Part shown: one piece after another, positions 9,949-19,070 of the stretch | Numbering within the stretch: the stretch's first letter is position 1 | Layout: the number at the start of each line of letters is the position of its first letter | NCBI RefSeq assembly: GCF_011045015.1 | Contig: NZ_JAAKZY010000064.1 | Span: 1 to 47,985 of the forward strand | Direction: 5' to 3' | Length of the DNA stretch: 47,985 nucleotides | Source: Streptomyces scabichelini | Lineage (GTDB): Bacteria; Actinomycetota; Actinomycetes; Streptomycetales; Streptomycetaceae | Position numbers and translations under genes: made by a program | Notes under the pieces: generated by a model | The model's input: only the letters and a program-made list of their open reading frames with translations | Told to the model about the DNA's origin: nothing | The model's database searches: none

Positions 9949-10914
9949 TTATTCGCCTTTCACGTCGAGCTGACGGCGCAGATAGAGCCAGGAAGCCGCC
10001 AGCACGATCACGGTGAGAACGACTGCGATCGCCGCTCCCGCACCAGGCCGCAGTTCCAGGAAGGTCTCGTTGTACATGGACACCGCAAGGGTCTCCGTGG
10101 CACGGCCGGGGCCCCCTTGGGTGAGCACCCAGATCAGGTCGAACGACTTGAGGCCGTTGACGAGACTCATGCCGATCACGATGATCGAGACAGGCCGGAG
10201 CTGAGGCAGGACGATGTGGCGGAACTGCTGCCAGCTCCCCGCGCCGTCCAGGGCGCCGGCCTCCACGGTCTCCGGCGGGATGGACTGCAGGCCGACCAGA
10301 AAGAGGATGACGGCCACGCCGGTGGCCTGCCAGGCGTTGGCGAGGATCATCACGACGGTGTTGCCCGGCCAGGTCAGCAGCCATCCCTGGGCGAGTGAGT
10401 CCAGATTCAGCGTGGTCAGGACCTGGTTGACGGCGCCGTCGGTCGTGAGCATGAAGTTCCAGACCACTGCCACCGCAGAACCCGAGAGCGCATAGGGAAG
10501 CACGACACACAGCCGTGCCAGCCCCGACCAGCGGGTGGCGTTGGTCATGCAGGCGATGGCAAGTCCGAGCACGAAGGGGAGCAGGACTGTGCCCACCACC
10601 CACATCAGCGTGTTCTGGATCGAGCGGGACAACGCCGGGTCGGAAGCGAACAGTGAGTAGTTGTCGAACCAGCTGAAGGACGAGGTCCGGGTGTCGCTGA
10701 AGAAGCTTCGATAGACGGTCCAGACGAACGGGGCGAGCAGGAAGGCGGTGACCAGGAGTACAGCCGGAGCCATGAACGTCCCGGCCGTCAGGCGCTCACG
10801 CCTCTTGCGCCACGTGTGCGTCGTGGGCGGAGGCGGTGCACTGCCGGGTGAGGACACTATGGGGAGTCCGCCGCCGGTGGCGGAAGTGCGTTGGTCGGTC
10901 GAGGAAGTGCTCAT
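9949..10914 (-). CDS. Carbohydrate ABC transporter permease, MalF type
   Basis: 321 residues. A hydrophilic N-terminal tail of about 40 residues precedes the first helix ('APAVLLVTAFLLAPFVW'), followed by five more helices. The EAA loop is 'ETVEAGALDGAGSWQQFRHI'. It overlaps the stop of the solute-binding protein gene by 4 bp (10911-10914), a sign of coupled translation. With the MalG-type partner it forms the membrane channel of a CUT1 importer, most likely for manno-oligosaccharides given the GH76 and GH38 neighbours. Confidence 0.93.
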   Translation of the reverse strand: MSTSSTDQRTSATGGGLPIVSSPGSAPPPPTTHTWRKRRERLTAGTFMAPAVLLVTAFLLAPFVWTVYRSFFSDTRTSSFSWFDNYSLFASDPALSRSIQNTLMWVVGTVLLPFVLGLAIACMTNATRWSGLARLCVVLPYALSGSAVAVVWNFMLTTDGAVNQVLTTLNLDSLAQGWLLTWPGNTVVMILANAWQATGVAVILFLVGLQSIPPETVEAGALDGAGSWQQFRHIVLPQLRPVSIIVIGMSLVNGLKSFDLIWVLTQGGPGRATETLAVSMYNETFLELRPGAGAAIAVVLTVIVLAASWLYLRRQLDVKGE

Positions 10915-12224
10915 GCTTCGTCACGCCTCCAGGCGGCCCATTCGTCTTGTGCACGCTCCTGCATCCGGCGCAGCGTGGTGGCCGGGGAGGTCTGCCCGGC
11001 CATAAAGCCGCCCAGGTCGTTGGTGTTGCCCTGGATGAGGCTCGGAGGGCTGGCTTCCCAGTACCTGATCAGCGGGAGCCGGCGCTCCCGGGCGATGTCC
11101 CGCTGTAGCTCCGCCACGACCGGGTTGCTCGAACGCACCGTCGGGTTGGCAGAGCTGTCCTGCAGGAAATCGCTCCACACCCGCTGGACCGACGGGTCGA
11201 GCCAGGCTCCGACATTCTTCATGGCCGCGGCGTGCGAGGAAGCGCGGGCGGGCACCGCGAAGACGCCCGACTCGGTGATCACACTCTTGGGGGCCGAGGG
11301 CCGCACCGTGGGAAGAATGAAGGCACCGTAGTCGACGCCCGGTTTCATGCCGACGGCGCTCATGCCCTGCGCCTGCCATGTGCCGTGCAGGAACATGCCC
11401 ACCGTGCCGGCCTTCAGCGCGCCGGGGCCGCGGGCCTGGTCGAAGTCGGGCGATGTCATCCAGCCCTTGCGCATGAAGTCGTGCCAGATGTCCATCGCTT
11501 GGCGCGCTGCGTCGTCGAGATAGGACGCCTCGCCTGCCACCAGCTTCTGGTAGAAACGCGGGTCGACCTTGGTGACCAGCTCCTGGAACCACTCGATCGC
11601 GGGCCAGCCCCCGACTTGGCTGGCCAGGAACGGCGTGATCTTGTTCCGTTTGAGAACCTCCGCACAGCGCAGCAGTTCAGCCCAGCTGGACGGGGCGGAC
11701 AGCCTCAGCTTCTTGAACACAGGCTTGCTGTAGAACAGCACGTAGTACGACTCGTACAGCGGGACGCCGTAGACCTTCCCGTCGTACGACATCGTCTCCC
11801 GGGTCGCGTCGCGCACCCACCCCTTGGCCGCGTACTGCCCCCAGACGCTCGACAGATCGGTGAGTCCGCCTGCGCGGGCCAGACGCTTGAGCTGATAGCC
11901 CGAGGCCCACTTGACCATGTCGGAGGCCTTCGAGGTCTGCAGGGTCATCTGCACGACCTGCTGATACGACGTCACCGAGGGATTCGACAGCGGCCGCAAC
12001 GCATACCCGGTGATCTTCTCCAGTTCGCGCCCGGCTGAGCGATACCCCTCGTCCCACGTGGCGTTGTCGTTGGAGATGCTCGTCGTCCCCGGCTGCGGGG
12101 AAGTGCTTGTTCCGCGAGCGCAGCCCTCTACCGCGAGAGTGACCGCACCTGCGGTCAACCCGGCGAGGAAGCGACGCCGAGCAAGCGGCGCGGCTGCGCG
12201 GCGGGGCGTGCCCGATGCTGTCAT
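10911..12224 (-). CDS. Extracellular sugar-binding lipoprotein (CUT1 ABC transporter)
   Basis: 437 residues. The N-terminus has consecutive arginines ('LARRRFLAGLTAG') followed by a lipobox ending in Cys ('TLAVEGCARG'), so it is probably a Tat-exported lipoprotein anchored outside the membrane. The rest fits family-1 solute-binding proteins (segments 'GKVYGVPLYESYYVLFYSKP' and 'GTVGMFLHGTWQAQGM'). The start has AAGGTGAT upstream. As first gene of the leftward operon it is driven from a promoter at 12275-12303. The predicted role is capture of mannose-containing oligosaccharides released by GH76. Confidence 0.92.
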   Translation of the reverse strand: MTASGTPRRAAAPLARRRFLAGLTAGAVTLAVEGCARGTSTSPQPGTTSISNDNATWDEGYRSAGRELEKITGYALRPLSNPSVTSYQQVVQMTLQTSKASDMVKWASGYQLKRLARAGGLTDLSSVWGQYAAKGWVRDATRETMSYDGKVYGVPLYESYYVLFYSKPVFKKLRLSAPSSWAELLRCAEVLKRNKITPFLASQVGGWPAIEWFQELVTKVDPRFYQKLVAGEASYLDDAARQAMDIWHDFMRKGWMTSPDFDQARGPGALKAGTVGMFLHGTWQAQGMSAVGMKPGVDYGAFILPTVRPSAPKSVITESGVFAVPARASSHAAAMKNVGAWLDPSVQRVWSDFLQDSSANPTVRSSNPVVAELQRDIARERRLPLIRYWEASPPSLIQGNTNDLGGFMAGQTSPATTLRRMQERAQDEWAAWRRDEA

Positions 12225-12274
12225 TGATCACCTTCACCGAACGGGCCACCTGGCATGGCCGGATGTGAGCCTGA

Positions 12275-12303
12275 AGTTAACGACAACACTCCGGTGGTAG
12301 CAA
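12275..12303 (-). promoter_or_regulatory. Leftward promoter with LacI-type operator candidate
   Basis: On the minus strand TTGCTA (12298-12303) and TTAACT (12275-12280) are separated by 17 bp, an acceptable -35/-10 pair for the solute-binding-protein operon. The plus-strand sequence AGTTAACGACAACA (12275-12288) overlaps the -10. It matches the reverse complement of 12422-12435 at 13 of 14 positions. With a LacI gene in the same locus, it is a likely operator. Confidence 0.6.
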
Positions 12304-12399
12304 GGGTTCGTCGCCATGTGATGTTGCCGCCATAGCGCGTCTCTGCAATAACAGCAGGTCAAGCATGATTAAGGTGCAAAGGAAACTCGAAAGAAGGGG

Positions 12400-12435
12400 T
12401 TGGACCGCTCCAGCCGCTCACTGTTATCGTTAACT
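12400..12435 (+). promoter_or_regulatory. Rightward promoter with LacI-type operator candidate
   Basis: TTGGAC (12400-12405) and TGTTAT (12422-12427) with 16 bp between form a plausible -35/-10 for the isomerase-kinase-LacI operon. TGTTATCGTTAACT (12422-12435) covers the -10. It is a partial palindrome about a central CG, the usual shape of a LacI-family site, and matches the operator at 12275-12288 at 13 of 14 positions. A repressor bound here would block the polymerase. Confidence 0.6.
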
Positions 12436-12464
12436 AACACGACGGAGCCTAGCGAGGAGAAGAA

Positions 12465-14186
12465 GTGCATTCCGCCTCTCGTTCGTACGACCCCCACCCC
12501 AGCTACGACCCCGTCGACGGGCAGGTGATCGCAGGCTGGCCGGCTGCCGTCGCCACGCTGCCGTCCGGCCCGCTCGTTCTGGCGGTGGACGGTCCTTCTG
12601 CGCTGGATTGGGGTGCGCTGGCCGACGGACTGACGACGGCCCTGCGCTCCGCGGGGCGTGAGGTGGAGTTGCTGGACGTGCGCAGTCACTATGCGCCGTC
12701 AGCTGCCGAGCGGATCACCGCTCGGCCCGTCCCTGCCGACGACCCGTTCTTCACCCCGCTGTCCCAGGCGCAGGTCGGGGACCTGTTCGACTCCATTCAT
12801 CAGGCTGAGAGGCCCCTGAACGGCGGCGTGTTGGTGGTGTTCGGGCCGGGCGCGGCGCTGTTCGGACCGGACATGCTGTGGTACGCGGACCTGCCGAAAC
12901 GGTACGCCGAGGCTGCCGTGGCACACGGGCATCTGCCGGTGGGCGTCAACCTGGGCCGCTTCGGCGAGCCCGGTGATCTGGTGCGGCTGTTCTACACCGA
13001 CTGGCCCCTTCTGGACCGGCACCGCGACGCGTATGCGGGACAGGTCGAGCGGTGGATCGACATGCAGGACCCGGCATCGCCCACCTCGCTGGACGGTACC
13101 GCGCTGCGCAGCACCCTGGCTCACCTGGCCGGCGGGCCCGTGCGCACCCGCCCGTACTTCAACTCCACCCCGTGGGGAGGCCAGTGGGCGGCAAGTGAAC
13201 TGGGCTTCACCCCGCAGGCCGGCAACACCGCTCTCGGCTACGAGCTGATCGCTCCCGAGGCGGGTGTCCTTGTCGGCGAAGAGGGCGGGGCGCAGGTCGA
13301 GGTCCCCTTCCAACTGCTGTGCGTCCTGCACCCGACGGACATGCTCGGCCAGGAGGTGCACCGTCGGTTCGGCACATCCTTTCCGATCAGGTTCGACTAC
13401 CTCGACACGATGCAGGGCGGCAACCTGTCCCTGCACTGCCACCCGCAGGAGCAGTACATGCGGGAGGTGTTCGGCTGGCCGTACACCCAGCACGAGACCT
13501 ACTACGTCACGGACAGTGAGGCGGGCGCCCAGGTGCTGCTCGGTCTCACCGAGCGTGCGGACGTCGACGCCATGCGCCGCCAGGTGGAGGACGCCATCAC
13601 CAACGGCACCCTGCTGCCCGTCGAGGCCCACATCCAGACCCATCCGGCCACGGTGGGCCAGCTGTTCATGATCCCGGCCGGCACCCCGCACGCCTCGGGC
13701 GCGGGCAATCTGGTGCTGGAGGTGAGTGCGACGCCGTATCTGTACTCCCTGCGCTTCTACGACTGGCTCCGCAAGGACGCCACGGGTGCATCCCGGCCCT
13801 TGCCCTACGCACACGGATTCGCCAATCTGGACACCGCCCGGCGGGGGGAGGACGTGACGAAAGACCTGATCCAGCAGCCCCGTACGCTGCGCGCGGGCGA
13901 GGGCTGGCGAGAGGAAGTCATCGGCGCCCTGCCAGAGATGTTCTACGCAGTGCACCGCCTGGTCGTAGCCCCGGCCGCCGACATCGTCGACGACACAGCC
14001 GGCCGCTTCCACATCCTCAACCTCGCCTCGGGCCAGGGCGCGGTCATCGAGACCAGCGACGGACGCACCCACTTCCTGGCCTTCGCCGAGACCATCACCG
14101 TGCCCGCCGCGGTCGGCTCCTACCGCATCCGTTCGGTGGGCGACGACGAGGTGCACCTCGTGAAGGCTCTGGTGGTTGAGCCGTGA
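12465..14186 (+). CDS. Mannose-6-phosphate isomerase-like protein with N-terminal extension
   Basis: 573 residues. The GTG at 12465 has GAGGAGA upstream. Residues from about 225 onward fit class I phosphomannose isomerase: 'YFNSTPWGGQW', the metal-site strand 'GGNLSLHCHPQEQYMREVFG', and 'FMIPAGTPHASG'. The enzyme would convert mannose-6-phosphate to fructose-6-phosphate in the cytosol. The first ~220 residues are extra. They resemble a P-loop kinase fold ('VLAVDGPSALDWGALADGL'), but the GKS/T of a working P-loop is missing. The gene overlaps the ROK kinase by 4 bp, so phosphorylation and isomerisation of mannose look coupled. Confidence 0.8.
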   Translation: MHSASRSYDPHPSYDPVDGQVIAGWPAAVATLPSGPLVLAVDGPSALDWGALADGLTTALRSAGREVELLDVRSHYAPSAAERITARPVPADDPFFTPLSQAQVGDLFDSIHQAERPLNGGVLVVFGPGAALFGPDMLWYADLPKRYAEAAVAHGHLPVGVNLGRFGEPGDLVRLFYTDWPLLDRHRDAYAGQVERWIDMQDPASPTSLDGTALRSTLAHLAGGPVRTRPYFNSTPWGGQWAASELGFTPQAGNTALGYELIAPEAGVLVGEEGGAQVEVPFQLLCVLHPTDMLGQEVHRRFGTSFPIRFDYLDTMQGGNLSLHCHPQEQYMREVFGWPYTQHETYYVTDSEAGAQVLLGLTERADVDAMRRQVEDAITNGTLLPVEAHIQTHPATVGQLFMIPAGTPHASGAGNLVLEVSATPYLYSLRFYDWLRKDATGASRPLPYAHGFANLDTARRGEDVTKDLIQQPRTLRAGEGWREEVIGALPEMFYAVHRLVVAPAADIVDDTAGRFHILNLASGQGAVIETSDGRTHFLAFAETITVPAAVGSYRIRSVGDDEVHLVKALVVEP

Positions 14187-15118
14187 CCAGTGCCGTCGCC
14201 GAGCGGACCCGTGCGCCGATCCCCGTTCTCGACGTCGGCGGAACGCACGTCACCGCTGCCCTCGTCGACCCTGCGACCGACTGCCCCATCTCTTCCTCAG
14301 TGATCCGCAGACCCTTGGGCTCGCACGCCCCGGCCGACGGCATCCTCGACGCCATCGCCCTGGCCGCCCTGGAACTGCCCGCAGGGCACCGGCTGTGCTG
14401 GGGCGTGGCCATGCCGGGCCCCTTCGACTACGACACCGGGATAGGCCGGTTCACGGGTATCGGGAAGTTCGAGTCACTGTCCGGCGTCGATGTCGGGGCC
14501 GGTCTGCGTCAGCGGCTGGTCCACCGGGCTGAGCGACTGTGTTTCCTCAACGACGCCGACGCCTTCGCCCTCGGCGAATATCGCGCCGGCGCCGCCGCTG
14601 GGCACGAGCGTGCGGTGTGCCTGACGCTGGGCACGGGCGTGGGCTCCTCGTTCCTGCGCAACGGCCTACCCGTACACGACGGCCCTCAGGTGCCTCCCGG
14701 CGGACACGTGCACCGTCTGACCGTGCACCACGTCCCGCTGGAGGACCTGGTCTCGCGCCGTGCCATCCGCGCGCATTACGCCCGCCTCGAGACCCTCCCG
14801 GACGATCGAGTCCTCCCGGACGTCCACGAGATTGCCGCACTGGCCAAGGGGGGCAACGCCGCAGCTTCGGAGGCTTTCCGCTACGCTTTCGACACCCTGG
14901 GTCAGGCCCTGGCTCCGTGGATCGCCCGTTTCCAGGCCACTGCGGTGGTCATCGGCGGGTCCATGGCCCAGTCGTGGGACTTGATCCACCCTGCGCTCTC
15001 GACAGGGCTGGCTCAGGCCGCCAAGCCCGCTCCGCGCGTCCTGGCGGCCAGGCAGCCTGCGGAGGCGCCGTTGATCGGGGCCGCCCACTGGGCGCAGGGC
15101 GTACAGAGTGCTCCATGA
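14183..15118 (+). CDS. ROK-family sugar kinase
   Basis: 311 residues, GTG start overlapping the isomerase stop (14183-14186). The ATP-binding block 'VLDVGGTHVTAALVD' is near residue 15. 'CFLNDADAFALGEY' holds the catalytic Asp, and 'LTLGTGVGSSFLRNG' is the second phosphate loop. The usual ROK zinc motif CxCGxxGCxE is not seen; a His-rich 'GGHVHRLTVHHV' lies about there. Without an HTH domain it is a kinase rather than a ROK repressor. Context suggests mannose or a related hexose as substrate. Confidence 0.85.
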   Translation: MTSAVAERTRAPIPVLDVGGTHVTAALVDPATDCPISSSVIRRPLGSHAPADGILDAIALAALELPAGHRLCWGVAMPGPFDYDTGIGRFTGIGKFESLSGVDVGAGLRQRLVHRAERLCFLNDADAFALGEYRAGAAAGHERAVCLTLGTGVGSSFLRNGLPVHDGPQVPPGGHVHRLTVHHVPLEDLVSRRAIRAHYARLETLPDDRVLPDVHEIAALAKGGNAAASEAFRYAFDTLGQALAPWIARFQATAVVIGGSMAQSWDLIHPALSTGLAQAAKPAPRVLAARQPAEAPLIGAAHWAQGVQSAP

Positions 15119-15170
15119 GGGCCGACCTCAGGTCTGGGACGCCGCCGCAGGCAGAGGAAGGAGAAGGAGC

Positions 15171-16214
15171 ATGACTGGTCGCCGAGGCGGCGGGCCGACC
15201 ATGCATGACGTCGGGAGACTCGCGCAGGTCAGTGCCATGACCGTCTCACGGGTACTCAAGAACGATCCCGGCGTGTCCGAAGCCACGCGCGAACGCGTCT
15301 TCGCCGCGGTGGACCGGCTTGGCTACCGCCGCAACGAGACCGCGCGCAGCCTGCGGCTCGGCGGCACTGGGATGATCGGTCTTGTCGTCACCAACCTCGC
15401 CAACCCGTTCTACTCGCGTCTCGCGCTCGGAGTCCAGGAAGTCGCCACCGAACACGGCTTGCGGATGATGCTCAGCAACACGGCCGAACAAGTGGAGCGG
15501 GAGCCCGGCCTGATCGACGGCCTCATCGATCACCAGGTCGAAGGGTTGATCGTCGTCCCCGCCGGAAGCCGGCAGCAGCACTTGGCCAGCGCCATGCGCC
15601 ATGTCCCCGTCGTCCTCGCCGCACGGCCGCCGGCTGGACTCGACACCGACTGCGTGCTGGTCGAGGACTTTCACGGTGCCCGCGAGGCCACCGCGTGCCT
15701 GCTTGCCGAAGGGCACACCCGCATCGCCTTCCTCGGCAACCCGCCGGCTCTGTATACGGGGGCTGAACGGCTGCGTGGGTTCTGGGCGGCACACGAGGAG
15801 GCCGGCCTCGAGCCCGACAACGCCCTCATCTGCCAAGGCCTCGTCGACGCCGCAACGGCCGAGCGAGCGGCCCTCGAACTCCTCAACCGGCCCGAGGCCC
15901 CTACAGCGCTGTTCTGCACGAACAACCGCATCAGCCAAGGCGCGATCCGAGCCCTCTACAAAGCTGGGATCACACTTCCCCTGGCAGGCTTCGACGACTT
16001 CGAGCTCTCCGACATCCTCGGCCTCCCACTGACACTTGTCTCGTACGACGCCGACGAGATCGGCCGGCAGGCCGCACGCCTGCTGATCGACCGCCTGAGT
16101 CACCGGGATGGCGAACCGCCCGCCTCCCGCCGCATCACTGTCCCGACCCGCGTCATCCGCTACGGCCCACACTCCGGCGACCGCTCCCGCGGGGCACCGC
16201 CACCCAGCGAGTAA
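15171..16214 (+). CDS. LacI-family transcriptional repressor
   Basis: 347 residues. The ATG at 15171 follows GAAGGAGAAGGAG; an earlier in-frame start at 15108 lies inside the kinase gene. The N-terminal helix-turn-helix reads 'TMHDVGRLAQVSAMTVSRVL', with the hinge helix 'NETARSLRLGGTGMIGLVV'. A periplasmic-binding-protein-like effector domain follows to the end. As third gene of the isomerase-kinase operon it probably senses mannose or a manno-oligosaccharide. It would repress both divergent operons through the paired sites at 12275-12288 and 12422-12435, and so control its own gene as well. Confidence 0.93.
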   Translation: MTGRRGGGPTMHDVGRLAQVSAMTVSRVLKNDPGVSEATRERVFAAVDRLGYRRNETARSLRLGGTGMIGLVVTNLANPFYSRLALGVQEVATEHGLRMMLSNTAEQVEREPGLIDGLIDHQVEGLIVVPAGSRQQHLASAMRHVPVVLAARPPAGLDTDCVLVEDFHGAREATACLLAEGHTRIAFLGNPPALYTGAERLRGFWAAHEEAGLEPDNALICQGLVDAATAERAALELLNRPEAPTALFCTNNRISQGAIRALYKAGITLPLAGFDDFELSDILGLPLTLVSYDADEIGRQAARLLIDRLSHRDGEPPASRRITVPTRVIRYGPHSGDRSRGAPPPSE

Positions 16215-16365
16215 CGACCGCTTGAGCAGGTGCCCGTAACCGAACGCCGGCTCGCACGGCGGGCAACGGACGCGTTTTCCCGACCCCCACCTCCACCTCC
16301 ACGTCCCGTCCAGCGTTGCCCGAGCCCGCCGGCCCACTATCGCTCCGGACCACGAGCCCAGTACG

Positions 16366-16890
16366 TCACCGGGCGGGCCCGATGGCCACGTTGTCGAAGG
16401 AGGCGGCGGAGTCGAAGACCCGGAGGCCGTTCGCGCCGCTGCGGTAGGTGTCATCGGTGACGGAGATCTTGGGGGTCGTCATGTCGTCGACGAACACCTT
16501 GATCGACGAGCCGACGGCGGTGACGCGGATCCGGTGCGTCGAGCCCGGTGTGACGGATGTCTGGGCGGTCCCCAGTGCTCACCCGGAACGTAAGCCCGGC
16601 GTCCCCGCCGCCCAAGGTCACCGTGACGTCGGCGTCGTACGTGAAGTCCGCGAAGTTGGTGTCAAGGAGGGCCTTGCCTCCCAGGTCGCGGCCCACCCGG
16701 TATCGCCCGTCGCGGACCGACCATGTCCCGCCGTACGTCTTCCAGCCCAGGGCATTGCCGTCGGCGAAGTTGTCCTTCACCTGCATCGCGATGCGCCGGA
16801 TCGTGCCGTCGGGGTTGAATTACATGCGGTCGTAGGCCAGTTGACGGTGGTTTCCGTCGCTCTCGCTGAGCGGACGGCGGTGGTAGCGGA
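16366..16890 (-). pseudogene. GH43-type glycosidase C-terminal relic with LamG-like domain
   Basis: Read leftward, it starts 'YHRRPLSESDGNHRQLAYDRM', continues after an in-frame TAA (near 16817, probably TAC to TAA) with 'FNPDGTIRRIAMQVKDNF', and enters a jelly-roll domain ('NALGWKTYGGTWSVRDGRYR'). A further frame change near 16570 leads to the true end 'SAASFDNVAIGPAR' at TGA 16366-16368. The first block is the closing segment of GH43 arabinan/xylan-type hydrolases. The catalytic five-bladed propeller is missing; the relic joins the sugar dehydrogenase gene at about 16885-16905. Confidence 0.65.
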
Positions 16891-18021
16891 AGGTCGGTGA
16901 GGCCGGTGTTGCGCGGCGAGGTGTTCCTCGGTGCCGTGCAGTTGAAGGCCGCGCCCGAGGCGCCGGTCGTGAAGTCGAAGTCGACGTAGGCGTCGTTGTC
17001 GCCGGTGCAGTACGGCCAGCCGAAGTTGCCGGCCTTGGTGATCCGGTTGAACTCGACCTGTCCGCCGGGGCCGCGGGAGGCGCTGGCAGTGCCCGCGTCG
17101 GGGCCGTAGTCACCCACGTAGACGATGCCCGTGGCCTTGTCGACACTTATCCGGAACGAGTTGCGGAAGCCCATCGCGTAGATCTCGGGCCGGGTCTTCG
17201 CGGTGCCGGACGGGAAGAGGTTCCCGGACGGGATCGTGTACGAGCCGTCGGCGTCGACCTTGATGCGCAGGATCTTGCCGCGCAGGTCGTTGGTGTTGCC
17301 GGAGGAACGCTGGGCGTCGTACGCGGGGTTGCGCGACGCACGTTCGTCGATCGGTGTGTAGCCGTCGGAGGCGAAGGGGTTGGTGTCGTCGCCGGTCGAC
17401 AGATACAGGTTTCCCGCGGCGTCGAAGTCGATGTCGCCGCCGACGTGGCAGCACAAGCCGCGGGACGCGGGAACGTCCAGGATCGTCTTCTCGCTGGCAA
17501 GGTCCAGGGTGTTGTCGGTCTTCAGGACGAAGCGAGACAGCCGGTTGACCCCGTCGAACGGGGCGAAGTCGGACTCCGACCCGTCGGTCGGGGCATCGCC
17601 GCCCGGCGTGTTCAGCCTGGGGGCGTAGTAGAGGTAGACGAAACGGTTGGAGGAGAAGCCGGGATCGACCGCGACGCCCTGGAGGCCCTCCTCGTCGTGG
17701 CTGTAGACGCCGAGCGCACCCGCCACGGTGGTGGTGCCGGCCGCGTCGGTGCGGCGCACCGTGCCATCCCGCGAAGTGTGCAGCACCGAGCGGTCCGGCA
17801 GGACCGCCAGGGTCATGGGTCCGCCCGTCTCGGCCACGCCCTTGGCAAGGGTGACCTGTTGGAAGTCCTCGACCGCCGCGGCACGAGCTTTGCCGCCGGG
17901 GAGGTCGGGCAACGGTGGGGGCCGCGGCGGCGGGGCTCAGTGGGAGCGCCAGGCCCATGGCACACGCCACGGCCGTGAGCAGCGTACGGACACGTCTGTG
18001 TCCGAGCAGTCTCGTGCGCAC
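16891..18021 (-). pseudogene. Secreted PQQ-dependent sugar dehydrogenase (glucose/sorbosone type), broken
   Basis: The signal peptide 'RTLLTAVACAMGLALPLSPA' is encoded from ATG 18021, but the mature part is in another frame from about 17912, so one base was lost or gained near 17912-17925. The rest reads cleanly as a soluble PQQ sugar dehydrogenase propeller: 'VYSHDEEGLQGVAVDPGF', 'LYLSTGDDTNPFASDGY', 'GNTNDLRGKILRI', 'EIYAMGFRNSFRI', 'NFGWPYCTGDNDAY'. It ends abruptly after 'NTGLTDLP', where it is fused to a GH43 tail. Such enzymes oxidise sugars outside the cell with PQQ; this copy carries at least two disabling lesions. Confidence 0.75.
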
Positions 18022-18270
18022 AGAGTTCTCCGGGAGAAGGTGGGGGTGGCGGCAGGTCGCGGAGGGCCTGCCATGGGGGGAGTACCGGCGCGCGCCGTCA
18101 CGCCGTCAAAACAGAGGCCTATGGGCTCTGTTGGAGCTCTGGCTGCTTCAGTTCCGGGAAGTTAGCGGGCTTGGTCCGCAGCCGTAACCCCTTTCACACA
18201 AGATCTCGGAACCCCAGTGCCAGGAACTGCGACCCCATGGCGGAAGATCGCCGCAGAATACAATCCCGGC

Positions 18271-19056
18271 ATGAAATCTGCCGAACCGGTCGCTACGTCC
18301 GTCCATGCGCTCCTTCCGCAGATGGCCAACCTCCGAGCTCATTGGCTTGCCTGGGGCAGTTCGAGCGGACTCGACGCCGACCGGGCCCTTTACCGCAGTG
18401 GCCTCCCGCACAGATTGCTCAACGGCGTACTGAGGGCGCGCGAATGCCCTGGGGAGGACGCGGTCGCCGAGGCAGAGAAGCAGTTGAGCGGCTTGCCGTG
18501 GCGCTGGTGGATAGGACCGGACAGCGACCCCGGCGTGGCACAAGTGCTGGAGGGACGGGGGTACGCCCGAATCGGCAGCATGCCGATCATGGCCGCCCGG
18601 CTCGACAAGGTGCCCGAGCCACCTCTCCCGGCTGGACTCACCGTCGAGCGTGTCGATACCTCCGAGTGCCTGGCGGACTACGTCGACGCCTACGCGTCGT
18701 CATTCGGCATAGGCCCCGACCTGCGGGATGCGGTCATCGACGCCGAAGCCGGTCTACGCACTGACCTCGGTCTCCTCATCCGGCTGGTGGGGCGAATCGA
18801 CGGACGCGCGGTGGCCACGTCGGCGGTGCTCGTCAGCAACGGCGTAGCCGGTCTTTATTGGATTGGCACGGATCCCGCCTACCGCGAACGAGGCATCGGT
18901 GCGGCGCTCACTGCAGCTGCAATGGCGATCGGACGGGAACACGGGATGTCCGTCTGCACGCTGCAGGCCAGTAGCCAGGGGCTGCCTGTCTACAGTCGGC
19001 TGGGGTTCGTGCCGGTGAGCGAGGTGGTGCTGTACTCGCCGCCATCGGTCCCATGA
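18271..19056 (+). CDS. GNAT-family N-acetyltransferase
   Basis: 261 residues from ATG 18271; a longer frame from 18217 adds residues with no ribosome site. The C-terminal half is a GNAT domain: 'GLYWIGTDPAYRERGIGAAL' contains the acetyl-CoA pyrophosphate loop (R-x-x-G-I/L-G-x-A), and 'QASSQGLPVYSRLGFVPV' is the motif B end. The N-terminal ~120 residues look like a degenerate second GNAT lobe. The substrate is unknown. It is monocistronic, with a 249-bp leader shared divergently with the sugar dehydrogenase relic. Confidence 0.8.
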   Translation: MKSAEPVATSVHALLPQMANLRAHWLAWGSSSGLDADRALYRSGLPHRLLNGVLRARECPGEDAVAEAEKQLSGLPWRWWIGPDSDPGVAQVLEGRGYARIGSMPIMAARLDKVPEPPLPAGLTVERVDTSECLADYVDAYASSFGIGPDLRDAVIDAEAGLRTDLGLLIRLVGRIDGRAVATSAVLVSNGVAGLYWIGTDPAYRERGIGAALTAAAMAIGREHGMSVCTLQASSQGLPVYSRLGFVPVSEVVLYSPPSVP

Positions 19057-19070
19057 CGTAGGCGCGCACC

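Noticed and set aside
13000..13250. Alternative-frame proteins inside the PMI-like gene
   Set aside because: All are Arg/Pro/Ala-rich shadows without start signals.
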